64,000 bases of DNA. Origin: CALIZF01 sp046292445 (GTDB taxonomy: Bacteria; Pseudomonadota; Alphaproteobacteria; Rhodobacterales; Rhodobacteraceae). The notes under the pieces are model-generated. The model ran no database searches, was not told the origin of the DNA, and was given only the letters and a program-made list of their open reading frames with translations. The stretch is from contig JBKBQT010000014.1 of assembly GCA_046292445.1 (NCBI GenBank), positions 9,869 through 73,868 of the forward strand, given 5' to 3'. Position 1 is the stretch's first letter. Every line of letters begins with the position of its first letter. Below, one piece after another: positions 16,750 to 25,729 of this stretch. The position numbers were made by a program, and so were the translations under genes.

Positions 16750-16776
16750 ACGCCGCTTCCCCGCGCAGGCCGCCGG

Positions 16777-17952
16777 TCAGCTTCCCGAACCCGACTGGCG
16801 CGCCAGCAGCTTCCACTGCCCGCCCTCGACGACCGAGATCGTCACCTCGTTCGCGCCCTGGTGGTTGTCGGCCGTATACTTGATCGGCGCGTCCAGCAAC
16901 TCGTCATAGAAATCGAGGCTTTCCATGGCCTTGCGGAAGCTTTCCTGCGTCAGCTCCGGCCCGGCGGCCTCAAGCGCGCGCACGACGATATCGGCCGAGG
17001 AATAGCCGAGCATGGCGAAACCCGTCGCCGGCTGCCCGTATTTCGCCTCATAGGCGGCGACGAAGGCCGCCGGCACGGGATCGGCGCGGCGGGCCTGCAG
17101 ATCGACCCAGCCGGCCGCGGCATAGAGCCCCTCGGTCACGCCGCCGGGCACGGCCGCCACCGCCTCGAGGAACCCGGCCGAGGTGGCGAGGAACTTCACG
17201 TCCGTCCAGCCGAGCTGCTTGGCCGTGCCGACCACGGTGATCCCCGCGCGCACGCCGAGCGCCATCGTCACCACCTGGCAGCCGTCGGCGCGCAGCTTCT
17301 GCACCGCGCCGACGAAATCCTGCTCGTCGGGCTTGTGCGTCGTCTCGCTGACGAATTCCATCCCGACTGCCGCCGCCTGTTCCTTGGTCGCTGCCGCGAT
17401 CTCGAAGCCGAAATCGGTCGGCAGATACATCGTGCAGGCCCGGGTCGTCCCGTAGGTCGCGTTGAGGTATTTCATCCCGGCGACGGTCTGGTCGTAATAG
17501 CTCGAGAAGGCGGTGAACTTGTTCTCGGCCCCCGTCTCGGGCAGCATCTCGCGCGCCGCCGTCAGCGGGTTGACGTTGAAGATGCCCTTGGGGTCCATGA
17601 TCTGGAATCCCGCGAGGTTGTGCGGCGTCCCGAGGCTCAGCACCATGGCGAAGACGCGGTCGCGATTCACGAGCTTGTTGTAGCCCTGGGTCGCGCGGGG
17701 CAGCTGGTAGCTGTGATCCTCGACCACGAACCGGATCTTGCGCCCGTGCACGCCGCCGGCCGCGTTCGCCTCGTCGAACCGCAGGTTGGCGCCGTTGATC
17801 GCCGGCACGCCGACCGCGGCGAAGATCCCCGACAGATCGTTGACCGAACCGATGACGACTTCGGTCGCGCTGACGCCCTGGGTCTGCGCGTCCGCCGCGC
17901 CGGCGAGGCCGAATGCGACAGCCGCCGCGATGGCCGTCTGGATGGGTTTCAT
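16777..17952 (-). CDS. branched-chain-type ABC transporter substrate-binding protein
   Basis: The 391-residue periplasmic protein has a signal peptide ending ADAQ near residue 22. The mature part begins GVSATEVVIGSVNDLSGIFAAVG, the LivK/type I binding-protein pattern, and continues with NGANLRFDEANAAGGVHGRKI. It is the last gene of the livHMGF-ligase-binding protein operon, 33 bases after the ligase. Because the operon encodes an acyl-CoA ligase and nearby beta-oxidation-like enzymes, the ligand is more likely an organic or aromatic acid than an amino acid; that is inference. Confidence 0.9.
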   Translation of the reverse strand: MKPIQTAIAAAVAFGLAGAADAQTQGVSATEVVIGSVNDLSGIFAAVGVPAINGANLRFDEANAAGGVHGRKIRFVVEDHSYQLPRATQGYNKLVNRDRVFAMVLSLGTPHNLAGFQIMDPKGIFNVNPLTAAREMLPETGAENKFTAFSSYYDQTVAGMKYLNATYGTTRACTMYLPTDFGFEIAAATKEQAAAVGMEFVSETTHKPDEQDFVGAVQKLRADGCQVVTMALGVRAGITVVGTAKQLGWTDVKFLATSAGFLEAVAAVPGGVTEGLYAAAGWVDLQARRADPVPAAFVAAYEAKYGQPATGFAMLGYSSADIVVRALEAAGPELTQESFRKAMESLDFYDELLDAPIKYTADNHQGANEVTISVVEGGQWKLLARQSGSGS

Positions 17953-17985
17953 GATGGTCCTCCCGTTGTGCCCCGTTCGGGGCGT

Positions 17986-19884
17986 TCAAGCATACATCGC
18001 GTCGATGAGGCGCTTGTGCTTCCTTTCCACAAAGCTGCGCTTGAGCTTCATCGTCGCCGTCAGTTCCTCGTCCTCGGCCGTCAGCAGGATGTCGATCAGC
18101 CGGAAATCCTTGATCTGCTCGACCCGCGCGAAATCGCGGTTGACCGCATCGACCTCGGTCCGGATCAGGTCGATCACCGCCTGCGCGCGGGTGAGCGAGG
18201 CGAAGTCGGAAAACGGCACCCGGTTGTCCTGGGCGTATTTCTCGACATTCTCCTGGTCGATCATGATGAGCGCCGTCAGATACTTGCGCCGGTCCCCGAT
18301 GATGACCGCATCGCTGATATAGGGGCTGAACTTCAGCCGGCTCTCGATCTCGGCCGGGGTGATGTTCTTGCCGCCCGCGGTGATGATGATATCCTTCAGC
18401 CGTCCCGTGATCGTCAGGAACCCGTCCTCGATCCGCCCGATATCGCCCGTGCGCAGCCAGCCGTCGGGGGTGAAGGTCTCGGCCGTCTTGTCCGGCAGAT
18501 TCCAGTAGCCCTTGAAGTTCACCGGGCCGAGGGTCTGGATCTCGCCATCCTCCGCGATGCGCAGCGCAACGCCCGGCATCGCCGGGCCGACGCTGCCGAG
18601 CCGGTCGGCCCCAGGGCGGTTGACCGTGCATGTGGCCGTGTTCTCCGTCATCCCGTAGCCTTCATAGATCGGCACGCCGATGGCGCGATACCAGCGCAGC
18701 AGGGCCGGGCTGATCGGGGCGGCGCCGGATATGCCCTGCACCAGACGGTCCATCCCCAGCATCTGCCGCAGGTTGCGGAACACCAGCGCCTCGGCGAGCG
18801 CCGCGCCGAGGCGCAGGCCAAAGCCCGGGCTGCGCCCGGCCGCCGCGGCATCGGCCCGCGCGAACCCGGCCTTGATCGCAAGGCCGTAAGCCATCCGCCC
18901 GGCCCATGTCGCCTGCTGCGCCATGATGGTGACGCGGGAATAGATCTTTTCCCAGACCCGCGGCACCGCGCTGAAGGTATGCGGGCTGACCTCGCGCAGG
19001 TTTTCGAACACCGTTTCGGGGCTTTCGGCGAAGTTTACGATGGACCGGACGGCGATGGGGAAATAGGCCGAATTCCCCCGCTCGAAGATATGGCACAGCG
19101 GCAGGAAGCAGAGCTGTTCGTTCCCCGGCGCGATGGCCAGTTCCCGGATGCCTGCCTGCATCGAGGCCATGATGTTCTCATGCGTCAGCATCGCCCCCTT
19201 GGGCGCGCCGGTCGTGCCGGATGTGTAGATCAGCAGCGCCACGTCGTCGGGCCGGGCCCGGTCGATCTCGGCATCGAAGGCGCCGGGGTCCTCCGCCGCC
19301 GCGGCCCGGCCGATCTCGTAAAGCTGCGGCAGGAACAGGAACCGGTCCTGCCCGCCCTTTTCCGCGAGGCCATGAAGCCCCTCGTCGTCGAGGATGATGA
19401 CCTTCTCGACCCCCGGCGCGCCGTCCGGGATATCGAGGAACTTGTCGAGCTGTTCCTCGTTCTCGACCACGAGGAACCGGCAGGCGCTGTCGCGCAGGAT
19501 ATAGGCAAGCTGCGCCGCGCTGTCGGTCGTGTAGACGCCCGAGGCGATGCCGCCGACGCATTGGATGCCCTGGTCGAAATAGAGCCATTCCTTGCGATCC
19601 TCGGACAGGATCTGCACCACGTCGCCGCGCCTCAGACCCAGCCGCCGCAGCGCCAGCCCGATCCACATCGCGTGGGTCCAATAGTCGCCCCAAGTGAAGG
19701 CATGCCAGATGCCCAGCGTCTTTTCCCGATGCGCGATCCGTCCCGGATCGTCCTTGCAGCGCAGCCGGAACAGCGCGGAAACCGTGTCGCATCCATCGAC
19801 GAGGACCGGGCGGCTGCCCGGCTCGGCGTTGATGGCAATCCCCTTGACGGTTTCCATCGCCGGTATGGTCTCGTGCCGCGTCAT
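17986..19884 (-). CDS. AMP-dependent acyl-CoA ligase (long-chain type)
   Basis: The 632-residue ANL-superfamily enzyme would activate a carboxylic acid to its CoA ester through an acyl-adenylate. It shows the P-loop LLIYTSGTTGAPKGAMLTH, the adenine-binding YEGYGMTENTA and the hinge/catalytic GWLRTGDIGRIEDGFLTITGR. The C-terminal lysine motif appears only in modified form (IITAGGKNITPAEIE). It is encoded within the liv operon, 27 bases after livF. Such ligase-liv operons are frequent in proteobacteria and suggest uptake coupled to activation. Substrate could be a fatty, alicyclic or aromatic acid. Confidence 0.9.
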   Translation of the reverse strand: MTRHETIPAMETVKGIAINAEPGSRPVLVDGCDTVSALFRLRCKDDPGRIAHREKTLGIWHAFTWGDYWTHAMWIGLALRRLGLRRGDVVQILSEDRKEWLYFDQGIQCVGGIASGVYTTDSAAQLAYILRDSACRFLVVENEEQLDKFLDIPDGAPGVEKVIILDDEGLHGLAEKGGQDRFLFLPQLYEIGRAAAAEDPGAFDAEIDRARPDDVALLIYTSGTTGAPKGAMLTHENIMASMQAGIRELAIAPGNEQLCFLPLCHIFERGNSAYFPIAVRSIVNFAESPETVFENLREVSPHTFSAVPRVWEKIYSRVTIMAQQATWAGRMAYGLAIKAGFARADAAAAGRSPGFGLRLGAALAEALVFRNLRQMLGMDRLVQGISGAAPISPALLRWYRAIGVPIYEGYGMTENTATCTVNRPGADRLGSVGPAMPGVALRIAEDGEIQTLGPVNFKGYWNLPDKTAETFTPDGWLRTGDIGRIEDGFLTITGRLKDIIITAGGKNITPAEIESRLKFSPYISDAVIIGDRRKYLTALIMIDQENVEKYAQDNRVPFSDFASLTRAQAVIDLIRTEVDAVNRDFARVEQIKDFRLIDILLTAEDEELTATMKLKRSFVERKHKRLIDAMYA

Positions 19885-19911
19885 GCCCGCCCTCCCGTTA
19901 CCGCCCCGATC

Positions 19912-20682
19912 CTACCGCCACGTCTTCTTGCGCTTCCACCGCCGCTCGCCCCGCGCGCCTTCTGCCGAATGGCCGAGATAGAAGCTCTGGATATCCTCCG
20001 ACGCCGCCAGTCGATCGGCGGTGCCCGCCATGACGATCCGCCCGATCTCCATCACATAGCCGTCGTCGGCGAGCTCGAGCGCCACGGCCGCGTTCTGTTC
20101 GACCAGCATCATCGTCACCCCCTCGTCGCGGTTGAGGCGCCCAAGGATGCCGAAAATCTCCTGCGTCAGGATCGGCGAGAGGCCGAGCGAAGGCTCGTCG
20201 AGCAGCATGATCGCCGGGCGCAGCATCAGGCCCCGCCCGATGGCCAGCATCTGCTGCTGCCCGCCCGAGAGCGTCCCCGCCTCTTGCAGGCGGCGTTCCT
20301 TGAGGATCGGAAAGTAGGTGAACACCAGATCGCGGTCGCGGGCGATCTCGGCCCGGTCGGACCGGGTATAGGCGCCGAGGGCGAGGTTTTCCTCGACCGT
20401 CAGCAGCGGAAAGACCTCGCGCCCCTCGGGGACATGAACGATCCCGGCCTCGACGATGCGGTGCGGCTCCCATCCCTGGATGGCGCGGCCCTGATAGAGG
20501 ATCTCGCCCTTTTCGGGGTTCATGATGCCCGAAATGGTCTTGAGCAGCGTCGTCTTGCCCGCGCCGTTCGCGCCCAGCACCGTCACCACCCGGCCCTTTT
20601 CCACCGTCAGGCTGACCCCCCGGATCGCCTGGATCGGGCCATAGAAGGTCTCGAGGTTGCGCACCTCCAGCAGCGCCGTCAT
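19912..20682 (-). CDS. livF: branched-chain-type ABC transporter ATP-binding protein LivF
   Basis: The 256-residue cytoplasmic ATPase has Walker A LGANGAGKTTLLKTISG, the LivF-typical IVHVPEGREVFPLLTVEENL, signature LSGGQQQMLAIGRGLM and Walker B IMLLDEPSLGLSP. The C-terminus has an extra basic tail (RWKRKKTWR). The ATG at 20682 overlaps the livG stop (ATGA), so the longer open frame upstream is rejected. It would pair with LivG on the LivHM permease. Confidence 0.93.
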   Translation of the reverse strand: MTALLEVRNLETFYGPIQAIRGVSLTVEKGRVVTVLGANGAGKTTLLKTISGIMNPEKGEILYQGRAIQGWEPHRIVEAGIVHVPEGREVFPLLTVEENLALGAYTRSDRAEIARDRDLVFTYFPILKERRLQEAGTLSGGQQQMLAIGRGLMLRPAIMLLDEPSLGLSPILTQEIFGILGRLNRDEGVTMMLVEQNAAVALELADDGYVMEIGRIVMAGTADRLAASEDIQSFYLGHSAEGARGERRWKRKKTWR

Positions 20683-21473
20683 CGCGCCCGCCCCCCGGCC
20701 GTCTTGGACGCCGGATCGGTCCCGAGATAGGCCGCGATGACCGCCGGATGCGCCTGCACCTCGGCCGGCGTTCCCTCGGCCAGCCGCGCGCCGTCGGCCA
20801 GCGCCAGCACCCGGTCCGACACCTTGCCGACAAGCCCCATGTCGTGTTCCACCATCAGGACCGTGATCCCCATCTGCCGGCGGATGTCGTCGATCCACCA
20901 GCGCATGTTCTGCGTCTCCTCGACCGAAAGGCCCGAGGCCGGCTCGTCGAGCAGCAGAAGGCGCGGCCTCGACGCCAGCGCCCGGCCCAGTTCCACCACC
21001 TTGCGCACCCCGTAGGGCAGACCGGCGATGCGCGTGTCGCGGTAGGGCTGCAGGTCGAGGAACTCGATCACCTCCTCGACCGCATGGCGATGCGCGCGCT
21101 CCTCGGCCCGCACGGATGGCAGGTGGAAAAGCTGCTCGGCCAGCGTCGTGCGCCGGTGCCGGTGGCGGCCCACCAGCAGGTTGGCCAGCACCGTCGATTG
21201 CTGGAACAGCTCGATGTTCTGGAACGTCCGCGCGATGCCGAGGCCCGGCACGTCATGCGGGGCAAGGCGCAGAAGGTCCTGCCCGTCGAAGGTGATCGTC
21301 CCCGACACCGGCGTGTAGAACCGCGAGATCAGGTTGAACACAGTGGACTTGCCCGCCCCGTTCGGCCCGACGAGGGCAAAGACCTCGCCCTCCTCGACCG
21401 ACAGGGTCAGGCGGTTGACCGCCGTCACCCCGCCGAACCTGAGCGTCACATCGGTGAGTTGCAAGAGGCTCAC
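20679..21473 (-). CDS. livG: branched-chain-type ABC transporter ATP-binding protein LivG
   Basis: The 264-residue ATPase has Walker A LVGPNGAGKSTVFNLISRF, ARTFQNIELF (Q-loop), a variant signature region LPYGVRKVVELGRAL in which the usual LSGGQ is replaced (typical of LivG), and Walker B LLLLDEPASGLS. GTG start at 21473 overlaps the livM stop by four bases. The family LivG insertion HRHRRTTLAEQLF is present. Confidence 0.93.
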   Translation of the reverse strand: MSLLQLTDVTLRFGGVTAVNRLTLSVEEGEVFALVGPNGAGKSTVFNLISRFYTPVSGTITFDGQDLLRLAPHDVPGLGIARTFQNIELFQQSTVLANLLVGRHRHRRTTLAEQLFHLPSVRAEERAHRHAVEEVIEFLDLQPYRDTRIAGLPYGVRKVVELGRALASRPRLLLLDEPASGLSVEETQNMRWWIDDIRRQMGITVLMVEHDMGLVGKVSDRVLALADGARLAEGTPAEVQAHPAVIAAYLGTDPASKTAGGRAR

Positions 21474-22552
21474 CGCAACCGCTCCGTCTTGAGATAGCTG
21501 CGCTGGCGGCGGAACATGTCCTTGCGCGCGAAGGGAAAGAGCTCGAGCCAGGCCTTGATCTTGAGCCACCTGCCCCAGAGCCCCATCGGCTCGAACAGGA
21601 TGAAGGCGATCAGGATCAGGCCGAACACGCCGTTCTCCAGCCCCGGGATCGCCACGCCGCGGCCGAGGCTGCCGGTGACGATCGACAGAAGCTGCGGCAG
21701 GAAGGCGATCACCACCGCGCCGAGGAACGCGCCCTGGATGAAGCCGAGCCCGCCGACGACGATCATCATCACAAGCTGGATCGCGATGAGGAAGGTGAAG
21801 GTCTCGTTGTTGAACGCGCCCGCGAAGAGGCCCATCAGCGCGCCCCCGAGGCCCGTGATCGCGCAGGACAGGCCGAAGGCGATGGTCTTGGTCCGCGCGA
21901 CGTTCACGCCCATCGCCTGGGCGGAAATCTCGCTGTCGCGCACCGCGGCGAAGGACCGCCCCGTGGGCGAGCGCAGGATGTTCACATAGGCCAGCGTGAC
22001 CAGCACCGTGATCGCCAGCACCATCCAGTAGTAGAGCGCGGGCGTCGACCAGCGGTTGACCTCGACCCCCGCGATCAGGATTGGCGGCGCGTAAAGGCCG
22101 TTTACCCCGCCCGACCAGGGTGCGGTCAGCACGATGATGTCGTCGGCGAGGATCGCGAGCGCGATGGTCGCGATGGCCAGATACACCCCGTGCAGCTTGA
22201 GCGCCGGAATGGCGATCAGCGCGCCGACGACGCCAGTGATGATGCCGGCCAGCGGAAAGGCGATCAGGAACGGAACGCCCGCATTCATCATCAGCACGCA
22301 GGCATAACAGCCCAGCGCCATGAAGGCCGAATGCCCGAGGCTGACCTGCCCGGCATGCCCTGTCAGCAGCATCAGGCCGAGGCCGGCGATGGCCCAGATG
22401 AGGACATTCGTCGCCTCGCCGAGGAAATAGGCGTCGATCCCGAAGGGCAGCGCGACGGCGGCGGCCAGCAGAAGGGCGTATTTCAGCGCCTGCCGCCAGT
22501 CCTCGAACAGCCGGATGTCCTGGTCATAGGTCGTCTTGAACTGGACGCGCAT
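21470..22552 (-). CDS. livM: branched-chain-type ABC transporter permease LivM
   Basis: The 360-residue inner-membrane permease has about ten hydrophobic segments and the LivM signature GLGLMLLTGHAGQVSLGHSAFMALG near residues 57-81. The cytoplasmic coupling loop SPTGRSFAAVRDSEISAQAMGVN is also present. The N- and C-terminal cytoplasmic tails are longer than minimal family members. Its start is 3 bases past the livH stop, and its end overlaps livG. Confidence 0.93.
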   Translation of the reverse strand: MRVQFKTTYDQDIRLFEDWRQALKYALLLAAAVALPFGIDAYFLGEATNVLIWAIAGLGLMLLTGHAGQVSLGHSAFMALGCYACVLMMNAGVPFLIAFPLAGIITGVVGALIAIPALKLHGVYLAIATIALAILADDIIVLTAPWSGGVNGLYAPPILIAGVEVNRWSTPALYYWMVLAITVLVTLAYVNILRSPTGRSFAAVRDSEISAQAMGVNVARTKTIAFGLSCAITGLGGALMGLFAGAFNNETFTFLIAIQLVMMIVVGGLGFIQGAFLGAVVIAFLPQLLSIVTGSLGRGVAIPGLENGVFGLILIAFILFEPMGLWGRWLKIKAWLELFPFARKDMFRRQRSYLKTERLR

Positions 22553-22555
22553 CCC

Positions 22556-23431
22556 CTACACCTTCTTGGCACGCACTTGCGCGAACAGGCCGTGCGGGCG
22601 GAACAGCAGCACCGCGATCAGCAGGGCATAGGGCGCGATCTGGCTCCACCCCGGCGGCAGGTAGCGGGCGGCAAAGGGCTCGATCACCCCGACGATCAGC
22701 CCGCCGAGCAGCGCGCCCGGCAGGCTGCCGAAACCGCCGATGACGGCGGCGGCAAAGGCCTTGATGCCGATGAATCCCGCATTGGGGTCGATCGCGCCCT
22801 TGGAGGCATAGAGGATCCCGGCCACCGCCGCGACGATCCCCGCCAGCGCCCAGACGAGGCCCTGCACCCGCTTGACCGGGATGCCCATGTAATAGGCCGC
22901 CATCTGGTTCTGGCTCGACGCCTGCATCGCAAGGCCGATGCGCGTGCGGCGAAAGAACTGCCACAGCAGGAGCGTCAGGATCGCAGTGACAAGGATCACC
23001 GCCACATCCACCAGCCCCAGCACCACGCCGCCCACCCGCACATCGCCGAGCGCCAGCGGCGAGCGGAGCGATTGCGGCTCGTGCCCCCAGATCGCCCCGA
23101 CGCCGAACCGGATCACGAAGCCGAGCGCGATGGTCAGGATGATGATCGCCGTCTGGCTCTGCCCGAAGACGAAGCGCAGGATGGTGCGGTCCACCAGATA
23201 GCCGAACAGCCCCATCACGAGGAACACCAGCGGCAGGGCGAGCCAGAAGTTGATGCCCCAGTATTCCGGGTTCACGAGGCCGAGCGTCACGAAGGCGCCC
23301 AGCATCATGAAATCGCCCTGGGCGAAATTCACCGCTTCGGTCGCCTTGTAGATCAGCACGAAGCCGAGCGCGACAAGGCCGTAGACGCAGCCATTCGCCA
23401 GACCGCTGATGAGCAGTTGCAGGACGTCCAC
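22556..23431 (-). CDS. livH: branched-chain-type ABC transporter permease LivH
   Basis: The 291-residue inner-membrane permease is the first gene of the operon. It has LISGLANGCVYGLVALGFVLIYKATEAVNFAQGDFMMLGAF at the N-terminus, the coupling loop RTRIGLAMQASSQNQMAAYYMGI, and FGSLPGALLGGLIVGVIE. GTG at 23431 follows a GGGGAGGA site; the open frame continues to 23536 without support. Upstream lies a TTGACG-containing inverted repeat shared with the divergent tetR gene. Confidence 0.93.
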   Translation of the reverse strand: MDVLQLLISGLANGCVYGLVALGFVLIYKATEAVNFAQGDFMMLGAFVTLGLVNPEYWGINFWLALPLVFLVMGLFGYLVDRTILRFVFGQSQTAIIILTIALGFVIRFGVGAIWGHEPQSLRSPLALGDVRVGGVVLGLVDVAVILVTAILTLLLWQFFRRTRIGLAMQASSQNQMAAYYMGIPVKRVQGLVWALAGIVAAVAGILYASKGAIDPNAGFIGIKAFAAAVIGGFGSLPGALLGGLIVGVIEPFAARYLPPGWSQIAPYALLIAVLLFRPHGLFAQVRAKKV

Positions 23432-23535
23432 GCAATCCTCCCCGCGCCGCGCCCCGGCGTCGTGCCGGGCTGCGGCGCCCTTCGCGGGCACTCTGACGGC
23501 ACCCGGCAAGGGGTATCTCGGCATGTTTCGCCCCA

Positions 23536-23577
23536 TGCGTCAACCGCCTTGGCCCTCCGGGACAGGGGGTTGACGCA
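23536..23577. promoter_or_regulatory. inverted repeat containing divergent -35 elements
   Basis: TGCGTCAACC (23536-23545) and GGTTGACGCA (23568-23577) form a perfect 10-base inverted repeat separated by 22 bases. Each arm contains TTGACG oriented outward: leftward toward livH and rightward toward tetR. The arrangement fits paired divergent promoters or a regulator half-site pair. Confidence 0.5.
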
Positions 23578-23594
23578 ACGGGAAGCACTGGTGA

Positions 23595-23627
23595 ATTTCA
23601 TGAAGCCTGGTTCAGGTCTCATGAAAT
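23595..23627. promoter_or_regulatory. candidate TetR operator overlapping the tetR start
   Basis: ATTTCATGA (23595-23603) and TCATGAAAT (23619-23627) are perfect inverted repeats with a 15-base centre that itself contains CCTG-GTT-CAGG. The right arm covers the tetR start codon. A repressor bound here would block its own gene and could affect the divergent liv operon. Confidence 0.5.
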
Positions 23628-24228
23628 GACGAACACCCCGGCCGACCGCCCCCTGCCCCGCACCCGCCGCGGACGATCCACCCGCGAGGCGATCCTGCGC
23701 GCGGCCGAAGAGGTGATCGGCGCGCGCGGCTTTGCCGCCGCCTCGATCGCCGACATCACCCGCGCGGCCGGCATCGCGCAGGGCACGTTCTACATCTATT
23801 TCGAAAGCAAGGACCATGTCTTCCGCGAGCTCGTCGCCGAAATGGGCCGGCTGACGCGCAAGCGGCTGGCCGAGGCGGTGGCGGATGCGCCGGACCGGCT
23901 TTCGGCCGAGCGGCTCGGCCTCGCCGCCTTCCTGCGCTTCGTGGCCGAGCGCCCGACGCTCTATAACATCGTGGAAGAAGCGCGGTTCGTCGATCCCCCG
24001 TCCTATCGCGCCTATTTCGACACCTTCGCCCGCGCCTATGCAAGGAACCTTGCAGCCGCCGCCAGCGAGGGCGAGATTAGGCCGGGCAACGCCGAGGTGC
24101 GGGCATGGGCGCTGATGGGCATGGCGGTGACGCTGGGCGAACGCTACGGGCTGAACGATCCGGGCGCCGACCGCGACGCGGTGGTGGCCGAAGTGTTCGA
24201 CATGCTCGAACGCGGACTGCGCCCGTGA
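23626..24228 (+). CDS. TetR/AcrR-family transcriptional regulator
   Basis: The 200-residue protein has the N-terminal TetR helix-turn-helix (STREAILRAAEEVIGARGFAAASIADITRAAGIAQGTFYIYFESKDHVF, residues about 18-66) and a helical ligand-binding domain. It is divergent from the liv operon and 16 bases upstream of a second acyl-CoA ligase, so it probably controls acid uptake and degradation, perhaps sensing an acyl-CoA; that is inference. No strong ribosome-binding site is visible; the ATG lies inside an inverted repeat, and an overlapping out-of-frame ATGAAATGA begins at 23621. Confidence 0.9.
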   Translation: MTNTPADRPLPRTRRGRSTREAILRAAEEVIGARGFAAASIADITRAAGIAQGTFYIYFESKDHVFRELVAEMGRLTRKRLAEAVADAPDRLSAERLGLAAFLRFVAERPTLYNIVEEARFVDPPSYRAYFDTFARAYARNLAAAASEGEIRPGNAEVRAWALMGMAVTLGERYGLNDPGADRDAVVAEVFDMLERGLRP

Positions 24229-24244
24229 CGGGCGGCGGCACGGC

Positions 24245-25729
24245 ATGATGGCGCCCGACCTCGACGCGCCCGACTTCGCCGCCCGACGCGCGGCGCTGTC
24301 GCCCGATGCGCCGGCCTTCGTCGATCACGGCACCGGCCGCACCTGGACCTTCGCCATGGTCGATGCCGAGGCGCAGCAGCTCGCGGGCGGCCTGCGCGCC
24401 GCGGGCCATCCCCCCGGCACCCGCATCGGCGTGCTGAGCCTCAACCGGGCCGAGGTCTTTGTCGCCCTGTTCGCCGCGCGCAAGGCCGGGCTGATCCTCG
24501 TGCCGCTCAACTGGCGCCAGCCGGTGGCGGAACTCGGGGCGATCGTGGCTGCAACCGGGATTGCGGCGGTGATCCACGATACCGCCCATGCCGGCTGCGT
24601 CGCCGCGCTCGGCCTGCCCGGCATCGCCATGAGCGACGGCGGCGGCTTCGCGCCGCTGCCCGCCCGCGCCGCCCCGCCGCCCGCGCCGATGGCCGAGACC
24701 GATCCGTGGTATCTGCTGCTGACCTCGGGCACGACCGGCACCCCCAAGGCGGTCATCCAGACGCCGCGCATGACGCTCGCCTGCGCGGTCAACATCGCGC
24801 AGGCCCTTGGCATCGGCGCGCAGGACCGCGGCGCGTGCTACCTGCCGCTGTTTCACACCGCCGGCCTCAACCTCTTTGCGCTGCCGCTGTTCCTCTGGGG
24901 CGGGTGCAGCCACATCCTGCCACGCTTCGATGCCGCCACGCTGCTGGCGATGATCGACCGGGGGGATGTGACGCAGTTCTTCGGCGTCCCCACGATCTAC
25001 CACGCCTTCCGCCATCACCCGGACCTGGCGCGGACCGACCTCGGCCGGGTGCGCGGCTATGCCTGCGGCGGGGCGGCGCTGCCGGTCGATCTGATCGCCT
25101 TCTTTGCCGATCGCGGCGCGGTGATCTGCAACGGTTACGGCATGACCGAGACCGGCCCGACCGGGTTCCTGATCGACCGCGCCGCGGCGCTCACGCGCAT
25201 CGGATCGGTCGGCAAGCCGCAGATGCTGACCGAGGCGCGGCTGGACGGCGTGCCGGACGGCGCGCCGGGCACGGGCGAGATCCTGATGCGCGGGGCGACC
25301 GTCACCCCCGGCTACTTCGCCAACCCGGCCGCAGATGCCGCCGCCTTCACCTCCGACGGCTGGCTGCGCACCGGCGATGTGGCCATGCGCGATGCGGACG
25401 GCTATTACACGATCGTCGATCGCCTCAAGGACATGTTCATCTCGGGCGGCGAGAACGTCTATCCGGCCGAGGTGGAGCGGGTGCTCGACACCCATCCGTC
25501 TGTCCTCGAGTCTGCGGTGATCGGCGTAGCGGATCCTGCCTGGGGTGAGGTGGGCCGTGCCTTCCTGGTTCCACGCCCCGGCGCGGTGCCGGACCTTGCC
25601 GCCCTGCCCGACTGGTGCCGCGCGCGGCTCGCGGCCTACAAGGTGCCGCGATCCTTCCGGCTGCTGGACGCGCTGCCGCGCACGCCGGCCGGAAAGGTAT
25701 GCAAACCGGACCTGCGGGCGATGCCGTGA
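24245..25729 (+). CDS. AMP-dependent acyl-CoA synthetase
   Basis: The 494-residue ANL enzyme has the P-loop YLLLTSGTTGTPKAVIQTP, ICNGYGMTETGPTGF, GWLRTGDVAMRDADGYYTIVDRLKDMFISGGENVYPAEVE, and a complete catalytic-lysine region PRTPAGKVCKPDL. It is shorter than the ligase at 17986 and closer to the fatty-acyl-CoA synthase/crotonobetaine ligase group. It is co-directional with tetR and overlaps the MaoC-like gene that follows (GTGA). Acts in the cytoplasm; substrate unknown. Confidence 0.9.
   Translation: MMAPDLDAPDFAARRAALSPDAPAFVDHGTGRTWTFAMVDAEAQQLAGGLRAAGHPPGTRIGVLSLNRAEVFVALFAARKAGLILVPLNWRQPVAELGAIVAATGIAAVIHDTAHAGCVAALGLPGIAMSDGGGFAPLPARAAPPPAPMAETDPWYLLLTSGTTGTPKAVIQTPRMTLACAVNIAQALGIGAQDRGACYLPLFHTAGLNLFALPLFLWGGCSHILPRFDAATLLAMIDRGDVTQFFGVPTIYHAFRHHPDLARTDLGRVRGYACGGAALPVDLIAFFADRGAVICNGYGMTETGPTGFLIDRAAALTRIGSVGKPQMLTEARLDGVPDGAPGTGEILMRGATVTPGYFANPAADAAAFTSDGWLRTGDVAMRDADGYYTIVDRLKDMFISGGENVYPAEVERVLDTHPSVLESAVIGVADPAWGEVGRAFLVPRPGAVPDLAALPDWCRARLAAYKVPRSFRLLDALPRTPAGKVCKPDLRAMP

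Noticed and set aside
16861..20730. A 1289-codon plus-strand open frame
   Set aside because: Antisense to the binding protein, ligase and livF, all with clear family motifs. Composition is that of a shadow frame.
20683..20898. 72-residue extension of LivF
   Set aside because: It only reads livG in another frame; the ATGA overlap start is normal for this operon.
16777..23431. Reading the liv-type operon as a branched-chain amino acid importer
   Set aside because: Homology supports the transporter class only. The embedded acyl-CoA ligase argues for an organic acid, so no amino-acid specificity is asserted.
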